Below are positions 1-7,799 of a DNA stretch of 53,689 nt, piece by piece. Made by a program: the position numbers and the translations under genes. Source of the stretch: Candidatus Methylacidiphilales bacterium (GTDB lineage: Bacteria > Pseudomonadota > Gammaproteobacteria > JASGCS01); contig JASGCS010000011.1 in the NCBI GenBank assembly GCA_030054035.1, positions 1-53,689 of the forward strand, read 5' to 3'. Positions within the stretch are counted from its first letter, which is position 1. The number at the start of each line of letters is the position of its first letter. The notes under the pieces were generated by a model. That model made no database searches, was not told where the DNA came from, and worked only from the letters and a program-made list of their open reading frames with translations.

Positions 1-78
1 TTTGGTATGAGTGCTAGTTATCATAAGAATCCTAATGGTTGTGGTTTATTTTTAGCTATATTTTATCATAGAAATTAA
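1..78 (+). CDS. C-terminal end of an unidentified protein (5' end outside window)
   Basis: An open frame runs from the first base to a TAA at 76-78, giving a 25-residue tail that begins FGMSASYHKNPNGCG. The tail resembles the end of CAP/SCP-type secreted proteins only faintly, and I do not assign a family. The 45 bases between this stop and the rubredoxin stop show no clear terminator hairpin. Confidence 0.4.
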   Translation, partial: FGMSASYHKNPNGCGLFLAIFYHRN

Positions 79-123
79 ATATAAGGAATTTAGATTGAAC
101 TGCTATAACGATCCATCGATAGA

Positions 124-300
124 TTATGCTTCAATCATCTGGAAATCATCTTTTACCGCGCCACATTCTGGACAGGTCCAATTTTCTGGAACATCTGCCC
201 ATCTAGTGCCTGGCGCAATCCCTTCATCAGGCGCACCTAAGGCCTCATTATAGGTCCAACCACAGACTGTACACATTAAAATTTTAAACGGCTCATTCAT
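124..300 (-). CDS. Rubredoxin
   Basis: Small soluble electron carrier with one iron bound by four cysteines. Both CxxC knuckles are present: CTVCGW near the N terminus and CPECG near the C terminus. The region between them (DEGIAPGTRWADVPENW) is the classic rubredoxin core. The frame can be read back to a TTG at 321, but the ATG at 300 gives a 58-residue protein of normal length, so I chose it. There is no Shine-Dalgarno, and a TAAAAT hexamer lies seven bases upstream. It is divergent from the monooxygenase at 351. A rubredoxin next to thiD/thiE/hemL is a common gammaproteobacterial arrangement; here the two are separated by three catabolic-type genes. The electron donor and acceptor cannot be read from the sequence. 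Confidence 0.93.
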   Translation of the reverse strand: MNEPFKILMCTVCGWTYNEALGAPDEGIAPGTRWADVPENWTCPECGAVKDDFQMIEA

Positions 301-350
301 ACTGTTTATTTTACACTTCAATCAATGTTTTTTTATATAAAATACCTAGG
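301..350. promoter_or_regulatory. Divergent promoter region between rubredoxin and monooxygenase operon
   Basis: The only gap between two divergent genes, so it should hold both promoters. Forward: TATAAA at 336-341 lies nine bases before the ATG at 351. Reverse: TAAAAT at 313-308 lies seven bases before the ATG at 300. Neither gene has a recognisable Shine-Dalgarno, so both transcripts may be nearly leaderless. The -35 elements are weak. Confidence 0.45.
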
Positions 351-1541
351 ATGAGTAAAAAAAATAAATTTTCAGTAGTAATAGTCGGCGCTGGGCCGGT
401 TGGGCTAGTTGGGGCATTGCGTCTTTCCATGCTCGGTATAGATGTATTAATCGTAGATAAGGCCTCACATGGTAGCAATGATTTACGAGCCAGCACCTTC
501 CATCCTCCGACACTTGAAATGTTAGATCAACTACAGGTTTTTCAGAAATTATCTGATTTGGGTATCAGATGCCCTACCTGGCAAATTCGTCTCCACGAAA
601 CTGGTGAGTCTGCAACCTTTGATTTAAGCATACTTAAAACTGAAACCGAGTATCCCTACCGACTGCAAGCCGAACAATCTAAACTTTGTGAGATTATAAG
701 GCAAGAATTATTAGCAAAGGCTGTTCCATTTTGGCAGTCATGTGAAGTAGTGGCTATTGAGCAAACATCTTCTCAGGTAACTCTTGTTTCCTATTTACAA
801 GGCGAAAAAACTTTAATTGAAGCTGATTTTGTATTAGCTTGTGATGGTGCACATAGCGCCTTACGATCCTGCACAAAACTTTCTTTTGAAGGTATTACCT
901 ATCCAGAAACCACTATTGTCGCTACCACGAATACTCGATTTGAAGATTACCTCCCCTCTTTAGCTTCAATTAATTATACTTGGAGTAATTTTGGTACCTA
1001 CACATTACTTCGCTTACCAGATCGATGGAGAGTAAGTTTACATATTGACCAAGGTGAAACGATAGAAACCGCAATACAACCATCTACCATAGAATCTAAA
1101 TTACAACGAATCTACAATAAAGGGAGCGCCTATGTAGTATTTGAATCTAGAGCCTATACCATTCATAAGAAGCTACTCAACAATTTTCAAGAAGGAAGGG
1201 TTTTATTTGCGGGTGATAGCGCACACTTAACCAGTCCATCGGGCGGAATGGGTATGAATGGAGGTATCCACGATGTATGGTATGCCTGTACATTGCTCAA
1301 TCAAGTATATCAAAAACAATCCTTAACTCCACTGCAATCTTACACAGCACATCGAAGACCAATAGTAGAATATGCAATTCTCGCGCAAGCAGATGAAAAC
1401 CGAAAAAGAATGAACCTATTAGACCCCATTGCTAGAGTACATGAGCTCAAACGATTGCAAGATATTGCACATGACAAGGTTGCCTGCAAGAAATTTCTAA
1501 TGAAAACAAGTATGCTGGAGGCATTTAATCAAAGACTATGA
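351..1541 (+). CDS. FAD-dependent aromatic-type monooxygenase (PHBH/UbiH fold)
   Basis: Single-component flavoprotein hydroxylase of the p-hydroxybenzoate hydroxylase superfamily, 396 residues, expected to hydroxylate a (hetero)aromatic substrate with NAD(P)H and O2. Visible landmarks are the Rossmann GAGPVG at residues 13-18, the DG motif ACDGAHSALR around 165, and the second FAD motif LFAGDSAHLTSPSGGMG with G287-D288. There is no thioredoxin-like C-terminal extension as in phenol hydroxylases. It heads an operon: the next gene overlaps by four bases (ATGA), followed by an aldehyde dehydrogenase, which suggests a degradation route for a ring compound. The substrate is unknown. It is unlikely to be a ubiquinone-pathway enzyme, because two other UbiH-like genes occur at 10.6-12.8 kb beside pepP. 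Confidence 0.8.
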   Translation: MSKKNKFSVVIVGAGPVGLVGALRLSMLGIDVLIVDKASHGSNDLRASTFHPPTLEMLDQLQVFQKLSDLGIRCPTWQIRLHETGESATFDLSILKTETEYPYRLQAEQSKLCEIIRQELLAKAVPFWQSCEVVAIEQTSSQVTLVSYLQGEKTLIEADFVLACDGAHSALRSCTKLSFEGITYPETTIVATTNTRFEDYLPSLASINYTWSNFGTYTLLRLPDRWRVSLHIDQGETIETAIQPSTIESKLQRIYNKGSAYVVFESRAYTIHKKLLNNFQEGRVLFAGDSAHLTSPSGGMGMNGGIHDVWYACTLLNQVYQKQSLTPLQSYTAHRRPIVEYAILAQADENRKRMNLLDPIARVHELKRLQDIAHDKVACKKFLMKTSMLEAFNQRL

Positions 1542-2215
1542 AAAATCTAATAGGCATCGCCACCCCTCAATCAAATTTTTGTGTAGAGCAAGAGATGAGA
1601 AAACTTCTTGGCTTGGAAATTAGGTATGTAGTTATGAGACTGCATAACGAATATGCGGACGCTAAAGTACGAATACGAGAATATCTTTTACAACTACCTA
1701 AACTAATGCGACAACAGTTCGCTACTTTGAATGTTCAATCATTGTGGTTTGCATGTACAGCAAGTAGCTATTTAATCACGGAACAAGAACGAGAAACAAT
1801 ACTTAATCAATTTAGTAAACTATTCCCAAAAACCACTTTACTTCTTGCCAGTGACGCGATAATAAATTATTTACATTCAAACTCATATAAAAAAATAGCT
1901 ATCCTTAGCCCTTATCCTAACTGGCTTACTGAAAAAGCAATTGACTATTATGAATCAAATGGATTTGTTATTACTGCAGTAGAGCAGATTAATCACTTAA
2001 AAGAATTTTCGGACACCACTTCTATTTACACATTATCAAATAATGATACAAGGGACGGTATTGAGTCGCTACTCACTCAACAAGCCGATTGTATTTTAAT
2101 TACCGGCACAGGCTTACCTTCTCTTGAGCTCTTAGCCCAGTACCAAAACACCAAGATACCAATTATTTCATCCAATTTAGTATTAGCTGAGATAGGAATA
2201 CAGCAACGCCGATAA
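1538..2215 (+). CDS. Asp/Glu racemase superfamily protein (maleate isomerase/arylmalonate decarboxylase-like)
   Basis: A 225-residue cytosolic protein with the two-lobe layout of the Asp/Glu racemase superfamily, closest in look to maleate isomerase and arylmalonate decarboxylase. The first catalytic cysteine is in LWFACTASSYL (C73). At the mirror-image position of the second lobe, where two-base enzymes carry another cysteine, the sequence is ILITGTGLPSLE (about 187-198) with threonine and no cysteine. Classical two-cysteine racemisation or isomerisation is therefore doubtful. It overlaps the monooxygenase by four bases and ends one base before the aldehyde dehydrogenase, so the three are co-translated. 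With those neighbours a role in handling a ring-cleavage or side-chain acid is plausible; the exact reaction is unknown. Confidence 0.7.
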   Translation: MKNLIGIATPQSNFCVEQEMRKLLGLEIRYVVMRLHNEYADAKVRIREYLLQLPKLMRQQFATLNVQSLWFACTASSYLITEQERETILNQFSKLFPKTTLLLASDAIINYLHSNSYKKIAILSPYPNWLTEKAIDYYESNGFVITAVEQINHLKEFSDTTSIYTLSNNDTRDGIESLLTQQADCILITGTGLPSLELLAQYQNTKIPIISSNLVLAEIGIQQRR

Positions 2216-2216
2216 T

Positions 2217-3704
2217 ATGTCTATTCTAGTTACTAGCTACATTAATGGGGAGTGGGTTAAAGTTAAAGACGATGGTTTCCGCATTCCTTTTATTAATCCA
2301 GCTACTGAAGAAACACTCGGGCATGTTCAAGAAGCCGATCATAACGAAGTGCATCAAGCAGTCCTAGCGGCGCAGCAAACCTTTGCTCGCGGAGATTGGT
2401 CAAAAAACATTGAGCTCAGAAAAAAGGCATTGTTTCAGCTAGCAACATTAGTTAGAAAAAATCAAGATTTGCTTGCTCAAAAAGAAGTGGCATGCACAGG
2501 TATTCCTATCTCCCAAGTATTATCAAGACATATCCCCCGAGCTGCCCAAAATTTTGAATTTTTTGCTGAGTTTATCTCACAGTCTAGCAGTCCGGTATTT
2601 GAACAAAACCCTCATTACCTAACGTTTGTTAGACATGAGCCTGTTGGCGTAGCAGGATTAATTGCACCTTGGAATGCGCCTTTAGCGTTAGCAAGTATGA
2701 AAATAGCAGGTGCAATTGCCTTTGGCAATAGTTGTGTGTTTAAGCCAAGTGAATTTACGCCATTAAGTTTTACAATCTTATTAGAGCTTACTCGAGAAGC
2801 AGGTATTCCACATGGTGTAATAAATATGGTTAATGGACGAGGCGCTGTAACTGGCAATGCTATTGTTTCTCACCCTCTTATTCGTTCGCTTTGCTTCACC
2901 GGCGGCACAGCCACAGGTAAAGAAATAAGTGCTATTGCTGGACAAACCCTCAAAAAAGCGGTGTATGAATTGGGTGGAAAATCAGCTAATATTATTTGCG
3001 CAGATGCAGACCTTGATAGAGCGCTTGATGGTGCTCTACTTTCAATATTTTCAAATAACGGACAACAATGTCTTGCTGGCTCTCGCATCTTGCTAGAAGA
3101 TTCCATCTACGAAGATTTTACCAATCGCTTCATAAAACGGGTTTCACAACTTCGCATCGGCGACCCTCTCCTGCCTACTACTGAGCTTGGTCCCATCTTT
3201 TCTAAAGAGCAATTTAATAAAGTCTCCAACTATATCTCTATCGCAAAAGAAGCAAAAGATATTACCATCCTCTATGGAGGTGAGAGCGCTAGCGGATTTA
3301 AAAAAGGTTTCTATATTCAACCTACCATTATTTCCACCCACAATACTGCCCATATACTTTGCCAAGAAGAAATATTTGGTCCATTTGTTGCCTTACTACG
3401 CTTTTCAAACATTGATGAAGCCATCTCAATAGCCAACCAAAGTGAATTTGGATTAGTTTGTTACATTTGGTCTAGCCAGATTAAACGAATCATGCAAGTA
3501 CTCTCTCAGGTGCAAGCTGGAGTAATCTGGGTAAACACACCACTAACCAGAGAACTTCGTGCGCCTTTTGGTGGCTATAAGAATTCTGGAGTAGGTCGTG
3601 ATGGAGGGGTATGGAGTAGAGCCCTATTTACTGAAGAAAAAACAATTACTATTCCAACCACTGACTTCCCAATGATAAAGCTAGGTTCAATCACCAATGA
3701 ATAA
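2217..3704 (+). CDS. NAD(P)-dependent aldehyde dehydrogenase
   Basis: Full-length (495 residues) ALDH superfamily enzyme that oxidises an aldehyde or semialdehyde to the acid. Catalytic and cofactor landmarks are intact: PWN at 151-153, K176 in CVFKPSE, FTGG near 227-230, general base E251 in ELGGKSAN, and nucleophile C285 in NNGQQCLAG. The overall look is of the betaine-aldehyde/hydroxymuconic-semialdehyde branch. It is third in the operon behind the monooxygenase and the racemase-family gene and so probably oxidises their product. The last eight bases overlap thiD, which ties thiamin-precursor synthesis to the same message. Its last 400 bases are strongly C-rich on the coding strand, in contrast to thiD. 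Confidence 0.92.
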   Translation: MSILVTSYINGEWVKVKDDGFRIPFINPATEETLGHVQEADHNEVHQAVLAAQQTFARGDWSKNIELRKKALFQLATLVRKNQDLLAQKEVACTGIPISQVLSRHIPRAAQNFEFFAEFISQSSSPVFEQNPHYLTFVRHEPVGVAGLIAPWNAPLALASMKIAGAIAFGNSCVFKPSEFTPLSFTILLELTREAGIPHGVINMVNGRGAVTGNAIVSHPLIRSLCFTGGTATGKEISAIAGQTLKKAVYELGGKSANIICADADLDRALDGALLSIFSNNGQQCLAGSRILLEDSIYEDFTNRFIKRVSQLRIGDPLLPTTELGPIFSKEQFNKVSNYISIAKEAKDITILYGGESASGFKKGFYIQPTIISTHNTAHILCQEEIFGPFVALLRFSNIDEAISIANQSEFGLVCYIWSSQIKRIMQVLSQVQAGVIWVNTPLTRELRAPFGGYKNSGVGRDGGVWSRALFTEEKTITIPTTDFPMIKLGSITNE

Positions 3705-4449
3705 TCCTTATATTTTATTTATAAGTGGTTTTGATGCCAGTGGAGGTGCGGGAATGATTGCTGATTGTGAGGTAGCTGCTCATTACGGCTGTAGGAGTTA
3801 TGGTCTGATTACTTGCTTAACGGTTCAGAACTTTACTCGCTTTATGAAATCTAAATCTGTTGCGGTGGGATTATTACGAGAACAATGGAAAGCATTATCA
3901 ATAGAGCCTATGATTTCTGTTCTGAAAGTTGGTTTGCTGGGCTCTGTGTCTCAGATTGGATTAGTTGCGCAGATAAAAAAAGAAACCTCAGCTCTTTGTG
4001 TGGTAGATCCAGTGGTGTGTAGTGGTTTAGGAGGTAAACGTATTGTTAATAAATCTATTATTGTAGGGTATAAAAAATTATGCGCCCTTGGGGTTATCCT
4101 CTGTCCAAATTGGAATGAAGTAGAATTTTTAACTGGGTTAACTGGGATGCACGGTGTTGATGCATTACTCACGTATGGATGTGCTGGGGTTGTTATTACT
4201 GGTGGAGATGCTGCGAGCAGTGAAGTGAAAACAGTTATTGCTACACCTGAGAAAATAACTACCATTGCACATAATAGAATTGCAGGTAGCTTTCATGGTA
4301 GTGGCTGTACTTTTGCCAGTGCACTGACTTGCAATCTAATTAAGGGGTGCAATCTGCATGACGCCACCATTAACGCTAATAGCTATGTGGTATCATGCAT
4401 AACTAAAAGTGTTGCCATGAGTGGTTCAAGTTTATTACATAGGTTTTAG
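3697..4449 (+). CDS. thiD: Hydroxymethylpyrimidine/phosphomethylpyrimidine kinase
   Basis: Ribokinase-fold enzyme that phosphorylates HMP and HMP-phosphate to HMP-PP, the pyrimidine half of thiamin. The N terminus ISGFDASGGAGM (9-20) binds substrate and the anion hole is HGSGCTFASA (200-209). Length of 250 residues is normal. The start lies inside the last codons of the aldehyde dehydrogenase, and no promoter space or TPP riboswitch precedes it. It is followed at once by thiE and then hemL, a classical order. From this gene on the forward strand is markedly G-rich (23 G against 6 C in 3721-3780), whereas the preceding gene is C-rich, suggesting a composition boundary at the junction. Confidence 0.93.
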   Translation: MNNPYILFISGFDASGGAGMIADCEVAAHYGCRSYGLITCLTVQNFTRFMKSKSVAVGLLREQWKALSIEPMISVLKVGLLGSVSQIGLVAQIKKETSALCVVDPVVCSGLGGKRIVNKSIIVGYKKLCALGVILCPNWNEVEFLTGLTGMHGVDALLTYGCAGVVITGGDAASSEVKTVIATPEKITTIAHNRIAGSFHGSGCTFASALTCNLIKGCNLHDATINANSYVVSCITKSVAMSGSSLLHRF

Positions 4450-4450
4450 C

Positions 4451-5071
4451 ATGCTTACAGGGCTGTATGTGATTACTCCTGATGATTTTGTTCCAGAAAC
4501 TTTAGATGTGTTTGATCAGTCACCTGGTTGGTGTGCGTTGCAATATCGTGATAAAGGAGCAACGCCAGAGCAAGCGAGAGTGCGCGCTAGGGCACTACTG
4601 AAGTTTACAAGAAAATGGGGTATGCCATTAATTATCAATGATCATATTTGGTTATGTTTGGAACTCGGCGCTGAGGGATTGCATGTTGGGGAGCATGATG
4701 GTGATATTGGTTCGGTAAGAAAGCAGTTAGGTAAAAATATCATAGTAGGTAGTTCTTGTTACAATGCACAATCAAGGGCTCTGGCAGCAATGGAGGCGGA
4801 GGTTTCCTATATTTCTTTCGGCGCGTTTTTTCCAACTCCAACCAAGCCTCACGCTCCTCGCGCTACTCACGATTTGCTTAGTTGGGCTAAAGATATCTCA
4901 GGTAATTGCTCTGTCTTTGCTATTGGTGGTATTGAACCTCAACATACTAGAAAATTACTAGGGGCAGGCGCTGATGGTATATGTGTTGTGAGAGGAATAC
5001 TCGGTGCTAGTGATTATGTTGCATCTAGTGAAGCGTATTTAAAAGAATTGGTAGAATATACCAGTAAATAA
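4451..5071 (+). CDS. thiE: Thiamin-phosphate synthase
   Basis: TIM-barrel enzyme joining HMP-PP and thiazole phosphate to thiamin phosphate. Family motifs are present in order: LQYRDKGATP, IINDHIWLCLELGAEGLHVG, VGSSCYN, the phosphate loop region FGAFFPTPTKPHA, AIGGI and GADGICVVRGI. The frame extends back to a GTG at 4421 inside thiD, but the ATG at 4451, one base after the thiD stop, gives a standard N terminus (MLTGLYVIT) and 206 residues, so I chose it. hemL starts two bases after the stop. Transcription is probably from the operon promoter at 301-350. Confidence 0.93.
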   Translation: MLTGLYVITPDDFVPETLDVFDQSPGWCALQYRDKGATPEQARVRARALLKFTRKWGMPLIINDHIWLCLELGAEGLHVGEHDGDIGSVRKQLGKNIIVGSSCYNAQSRALAAMEAEVSYISFGAFFPTPTKPHAPRATHDLLSWAKDISGNCSVFAIGGIEPQHTRKLLGAGADGICVVRGILGASDYVASSEAYLKELVEYTSK

Positions 5072-5073
5072 TT

Positions 5074-6342
5074 ATGAATATTTGGAATGAAGCTTTAAGC
5101 GTGCTCGTGGGTGGGGTGGATTCTCCGGTGCGATCATTTTCATCAGTAGGTGGTGAGCCGGTATTTTTTGACAAAGGAAAAGGTGCAATAGTTGTTGATG
5201 TCAAGGGTAAAAAATACATTGATTATGTTTGCTCTTGGGGAGCGGTTATCTTAGGTCATGCGCATTCATCAATTATAAATGCGGTGCGAAAACAATCTAC
5301 TAAGGGCTTTGGATTTGGAGCGACGAGTGAGCTTGAAGTGCTAATGGCAAAACAAATGAAAATATTTTTACCTCACTTTAATCGGTTTCGTTTTGTTAAT
5401 TCTGGCACTGAAGCCACTATGACAGCTTTAAGACTGGCTCGAGGTTACACTAAACGAAAGAAGTTTGTTAAATTTATAGGATGTTACCACGGTCATGCTG
5501 ATCCATTTTTAGTAAAGGCTGGTTCTGGAATGCTAACCCACGGAGTCGCCACTTCATCATCATTGGGAGTTCCAGAAGGTACCATTGCTGATACGATTAC
5601 AGTTCCTTATAACAATTACGAAGCGCTGCAAGAAGTATTTAGGCAACAAGGTGGGGAGATTGCTGGTATCATTTTTGAACCAATTTGTGGAAATATGAAT
5701 TTTATATTTCCTAAACAAGAATTTTTAGATACGATGCAATCTTTATGTAAAGCTTATGGGTCCTTGCTTATCGCTGATGAAGTCATGACAGGATTTAGAG
5801 TAGCTAAAGGTGGGGCCTGCGAAGTCTATACCATTAATGCAGATTTAGCATGTTATGGAAAAGTTATCGGTGGTGGGTTGCCGATCGGATGTTTATCTGG
5901 AAGAGATGCGATTTTAGATCACCTTGCTCCGATGGGAGGTGTATACCAAGCTGGAACATTATCTGGAAACCCTATCGTTATGTCAGCTGGCATTGCAGTC
6001 TTAAAAGAATTACAGAGATTAAACTATGCTAAACTCTCTTCAATCAACAGTTCCTTAAAGCAAATTATTACAAGCGCACTTACCAAAAAAAGTATTGAAC
6101 ATTGCTACTACGGTTTAGGTGGTATGTTTGGATTTCATCTTGGCATTACTGAAGCCTATGATTTAGAAGATGTAAATAAATCTAATCAAAAACTCTTTAA
6201 TAGACTATTTACTTTATTATTACAAGAAGGCATTTCACTGGCGCCAAGCAGTTTCGAGGCGGGATTTATTTCATTTGCTCACAATAAAGCTGTCTTGGAA
6301 AAAACTGCTGTGGCTTTTGAGCGCGCCTTAAAAATAATTTAG
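5074..6342 (+). CDS. hemL: Glutamate-1-semialdehyde 2,1-aminomutase
   Basis: PLP enzyme that converts glutamate-1-semialdehyde to 5-aminolevulinate, the C5 route to haem. Visible landmarks are the start GGVDSPVRSF, D235 in LIADEVMTGFR and the PLP lysine K263 in YGKVIGGGLPIG. The length (422) matches the family. It is the last gene of the forward operon. Its TAG stop at 6340-6342 overlaps the stop of the convergent gcvPB by four bases, so there is no room for a stand-alone terminator between them. Confidence 0.96.
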   Translation: MNIWNEALSVLVGGVDSPVRSFSSVGGEPVFFDKGKGAIVVDVKGKKYIDYVCSWGAVILGHAHSSIINAVRKQSTKGFGFGATSELEVLMAKQMKIFLPHFNRFRFVNSGTEATMTALRLARGYTKRKKFVKFIGCYHGHADPFLVKAGSGMLTHGVATSSSLGVPEGTIADTITVPYNNYEALQEVFRQQGGEIAGIIFEPICGNMNFIFPKQEFLDTMQSLCKAYGSLLIADEVMTGFRVAKGGACEVYTINADLACYGKVIGGGLPIGCLSGRDAILDHLAPMGGVYQAGTLSGNPIVMSAGIAVLKELQRLNYAKLSSINSSLKQIITSALTKKSIEHCYYGLGGMFGFHLGITEAYDLEDVNKSNQKLFNRLFTLLLQEGISLAPSSFEAGFISFAHNKAVLEKTAVAFERALKII

Positions 6343-7799
6343 TTTTTATTTTGGTGTCTTAAGCAAAGATGTTTTGGATGTGAAGCGCGAGTATCGTCTA
6401 ATCTATTTAATCTTTGTGTATGCGGTGCGGATTTCAATTTCTCGGGCTCACTGGAGATGCGTCTACGAATATCAATTAAAGCAGCAATAACTGAATCTAA
6501 CGCCTGCTTACTTTCAGTTTCAGTAGGTTCAAAAAGCAAACATTCTGGTATCTGGAGTGGAAAATAAGTAGTGGGTGGGTGAATATCGTAGTCTAGTAAA
6601 TTTTTTGCTATATGCAACGCGGTAATGCCATGCTGTTTTAACTCAGGTGCAAGGGTGATAATAAATTCATGGCCAGCGTTGCGATTTGGAAATGCTGGAG
6701 AGTATCCGGCTTTTTCAAGTTGGCGAAGTAAGTAATTTGCATTTAACACAGCAAATTCAGCAACTCGAGATGCTCCTTGTTTTCCCAAAAGTCTAATATA
6801 ACTATAGGCGCGCAAAAGTACACCAACATTACCTATGCCTCCTGAAAGTCTACCAATCGACTGAGAGAACTCTTTCTCATTACTTATTCTGTATTTCTGT
6901 TTATCTTTGTATACCCTAGGAGCAGGCAGGTACGGGAGTAATCGCTTAGAACATAATACCGCTCCTGAACCTGGGCCACCACCTCCATGAGGTGTCGCAA
7001 AGGTTTTATGTAGATTGGTATGCATAACATCAAAACCAATATCTCCTGGTCTGACCTTGCCCAGTAAGGCATTAAGATTTGCCCCATCGTAATACAACAA
7101 ACCCTGCACTTCGTGGATACATGTAGCTATTGTGGATATATGCTCTTCATACAATCCATAGGTTGAGGGATTAGTTAACATTATTGCCGCTGTAGCGTCG
7201 TTAATATTTCGTTTCAAATTATCAAGATCAACATTTCCTCTGCTGTCACTTGCAATTTCTACAATCTCAAAACCACACATTCGTGCAGTGGCAGGATTTG
7301 TGCCATGGGCTGATTGTGGTACTAGGACTATATTTTTATGGTGTAGTTTTTTTTGCTTAAGATATTTTTTAATCATGAGCAAACCTGCTAACTCTCCTTG
7401 TGCACCAGCCATAGGGCTTAAACTACAGCCAGCCATACCAGAAAGCGAAGCAAGCATCTCTTGTAGCTCAAACATAACCTGCAAAGTACCTTGCATATGT
7501 GAATCAGGTGCAAGTGGATGCACTTGCAGAAAATTAGGAAGCATAGCAAGTTGATGGCATGCCCATGGGTTATATTTCATGGTGCATGAACCAAGAGGGT
7601 AAATCTGGGTTGTTATTGAAAAGTTTTTTTGTGATAGCTTGGTATAATGCCGTACCACTTCTAATTCCGAGACTTCAGGAAGCCCTGGAGGGTTCATGCG
7701 TTGCAACGATTGCGGAATATTGGTAGAAAGTTGATCGCACTCGTGAGGATAGAGATGGTGATTCGCTCTGTGCTGAGTTGATTGTTCAAATATTAGCAT
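6339..7799 (-). CDS. gcvPB: Glycine dehydrogenase (decarboxylating) subunit 2
   Basis: C-terminal half of the P-protein of the glycine cleavage system, carrying PLP on K265 in LHKTFATPHGGGGPGSG; it decarboxylates glycine together with subunit 1 and passes the aminomethyl group to lipoyl-GcvH. PLGSCTMKYNP near residue 68 and HGTNPATARM are standard. Length is 486. The last ~25 residues (TQRLNRLDDTRASHPKH...) look like a lineage-specific tail. The start overlaps the end of gcvPA by seven bases, so the subunits are co-translated. E. coli has a single-chain GcvP, so the split form is a lineage character. Confidence 0.95.
   Translation of the reverse strand: MLIFEQSTQHRANHHLYPHECDQLSTNIPQSLQRMNPPGLPEVSELEVVRHYTKLSQKNFSITTQIYPLGSCTMKYNPWACHQLAMLPNFLQVHPLAPDSHMQGTLQVMFELQEMLASLSGMAGCSLSPMAGAQGELAGLLMIKKYLKQKKLHHKNIVLVPQSAHGTNPATARMCGFEIVEIASDSRGNVDLDNLKRNINDATAAIMLTNPSTYGLYEEHISTIATCIHEVQGLLYYDGANLNALLGKVRPGDIGFDVMHTNLHKTFATPHGGGGPGSGAVLCSKRLLPYLPAPRVYKDKQKYRISNEKEFSQSIGRLSGGIGNVGVLLRAYSYIRLLGKQGASRVAEFAVLNANYLLRQLEKAGYSPAFPNRNAGHEFIITLAPELKQHGITALHIAKNLLDYDIHPPTTYFPLQIPECLLFEPTETESKQALDSVIAALIDIRRRISSEPEKLKSAPHTQRLNRLDDTRASHPKHLCLRHQNKN

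Noticed and set aside
3690-4455. TPP riboswitch for thiD-thiE
   Set aside because: thiD starts inside the aldehyde dehydrogenase gene, leaving no untranslated leader.
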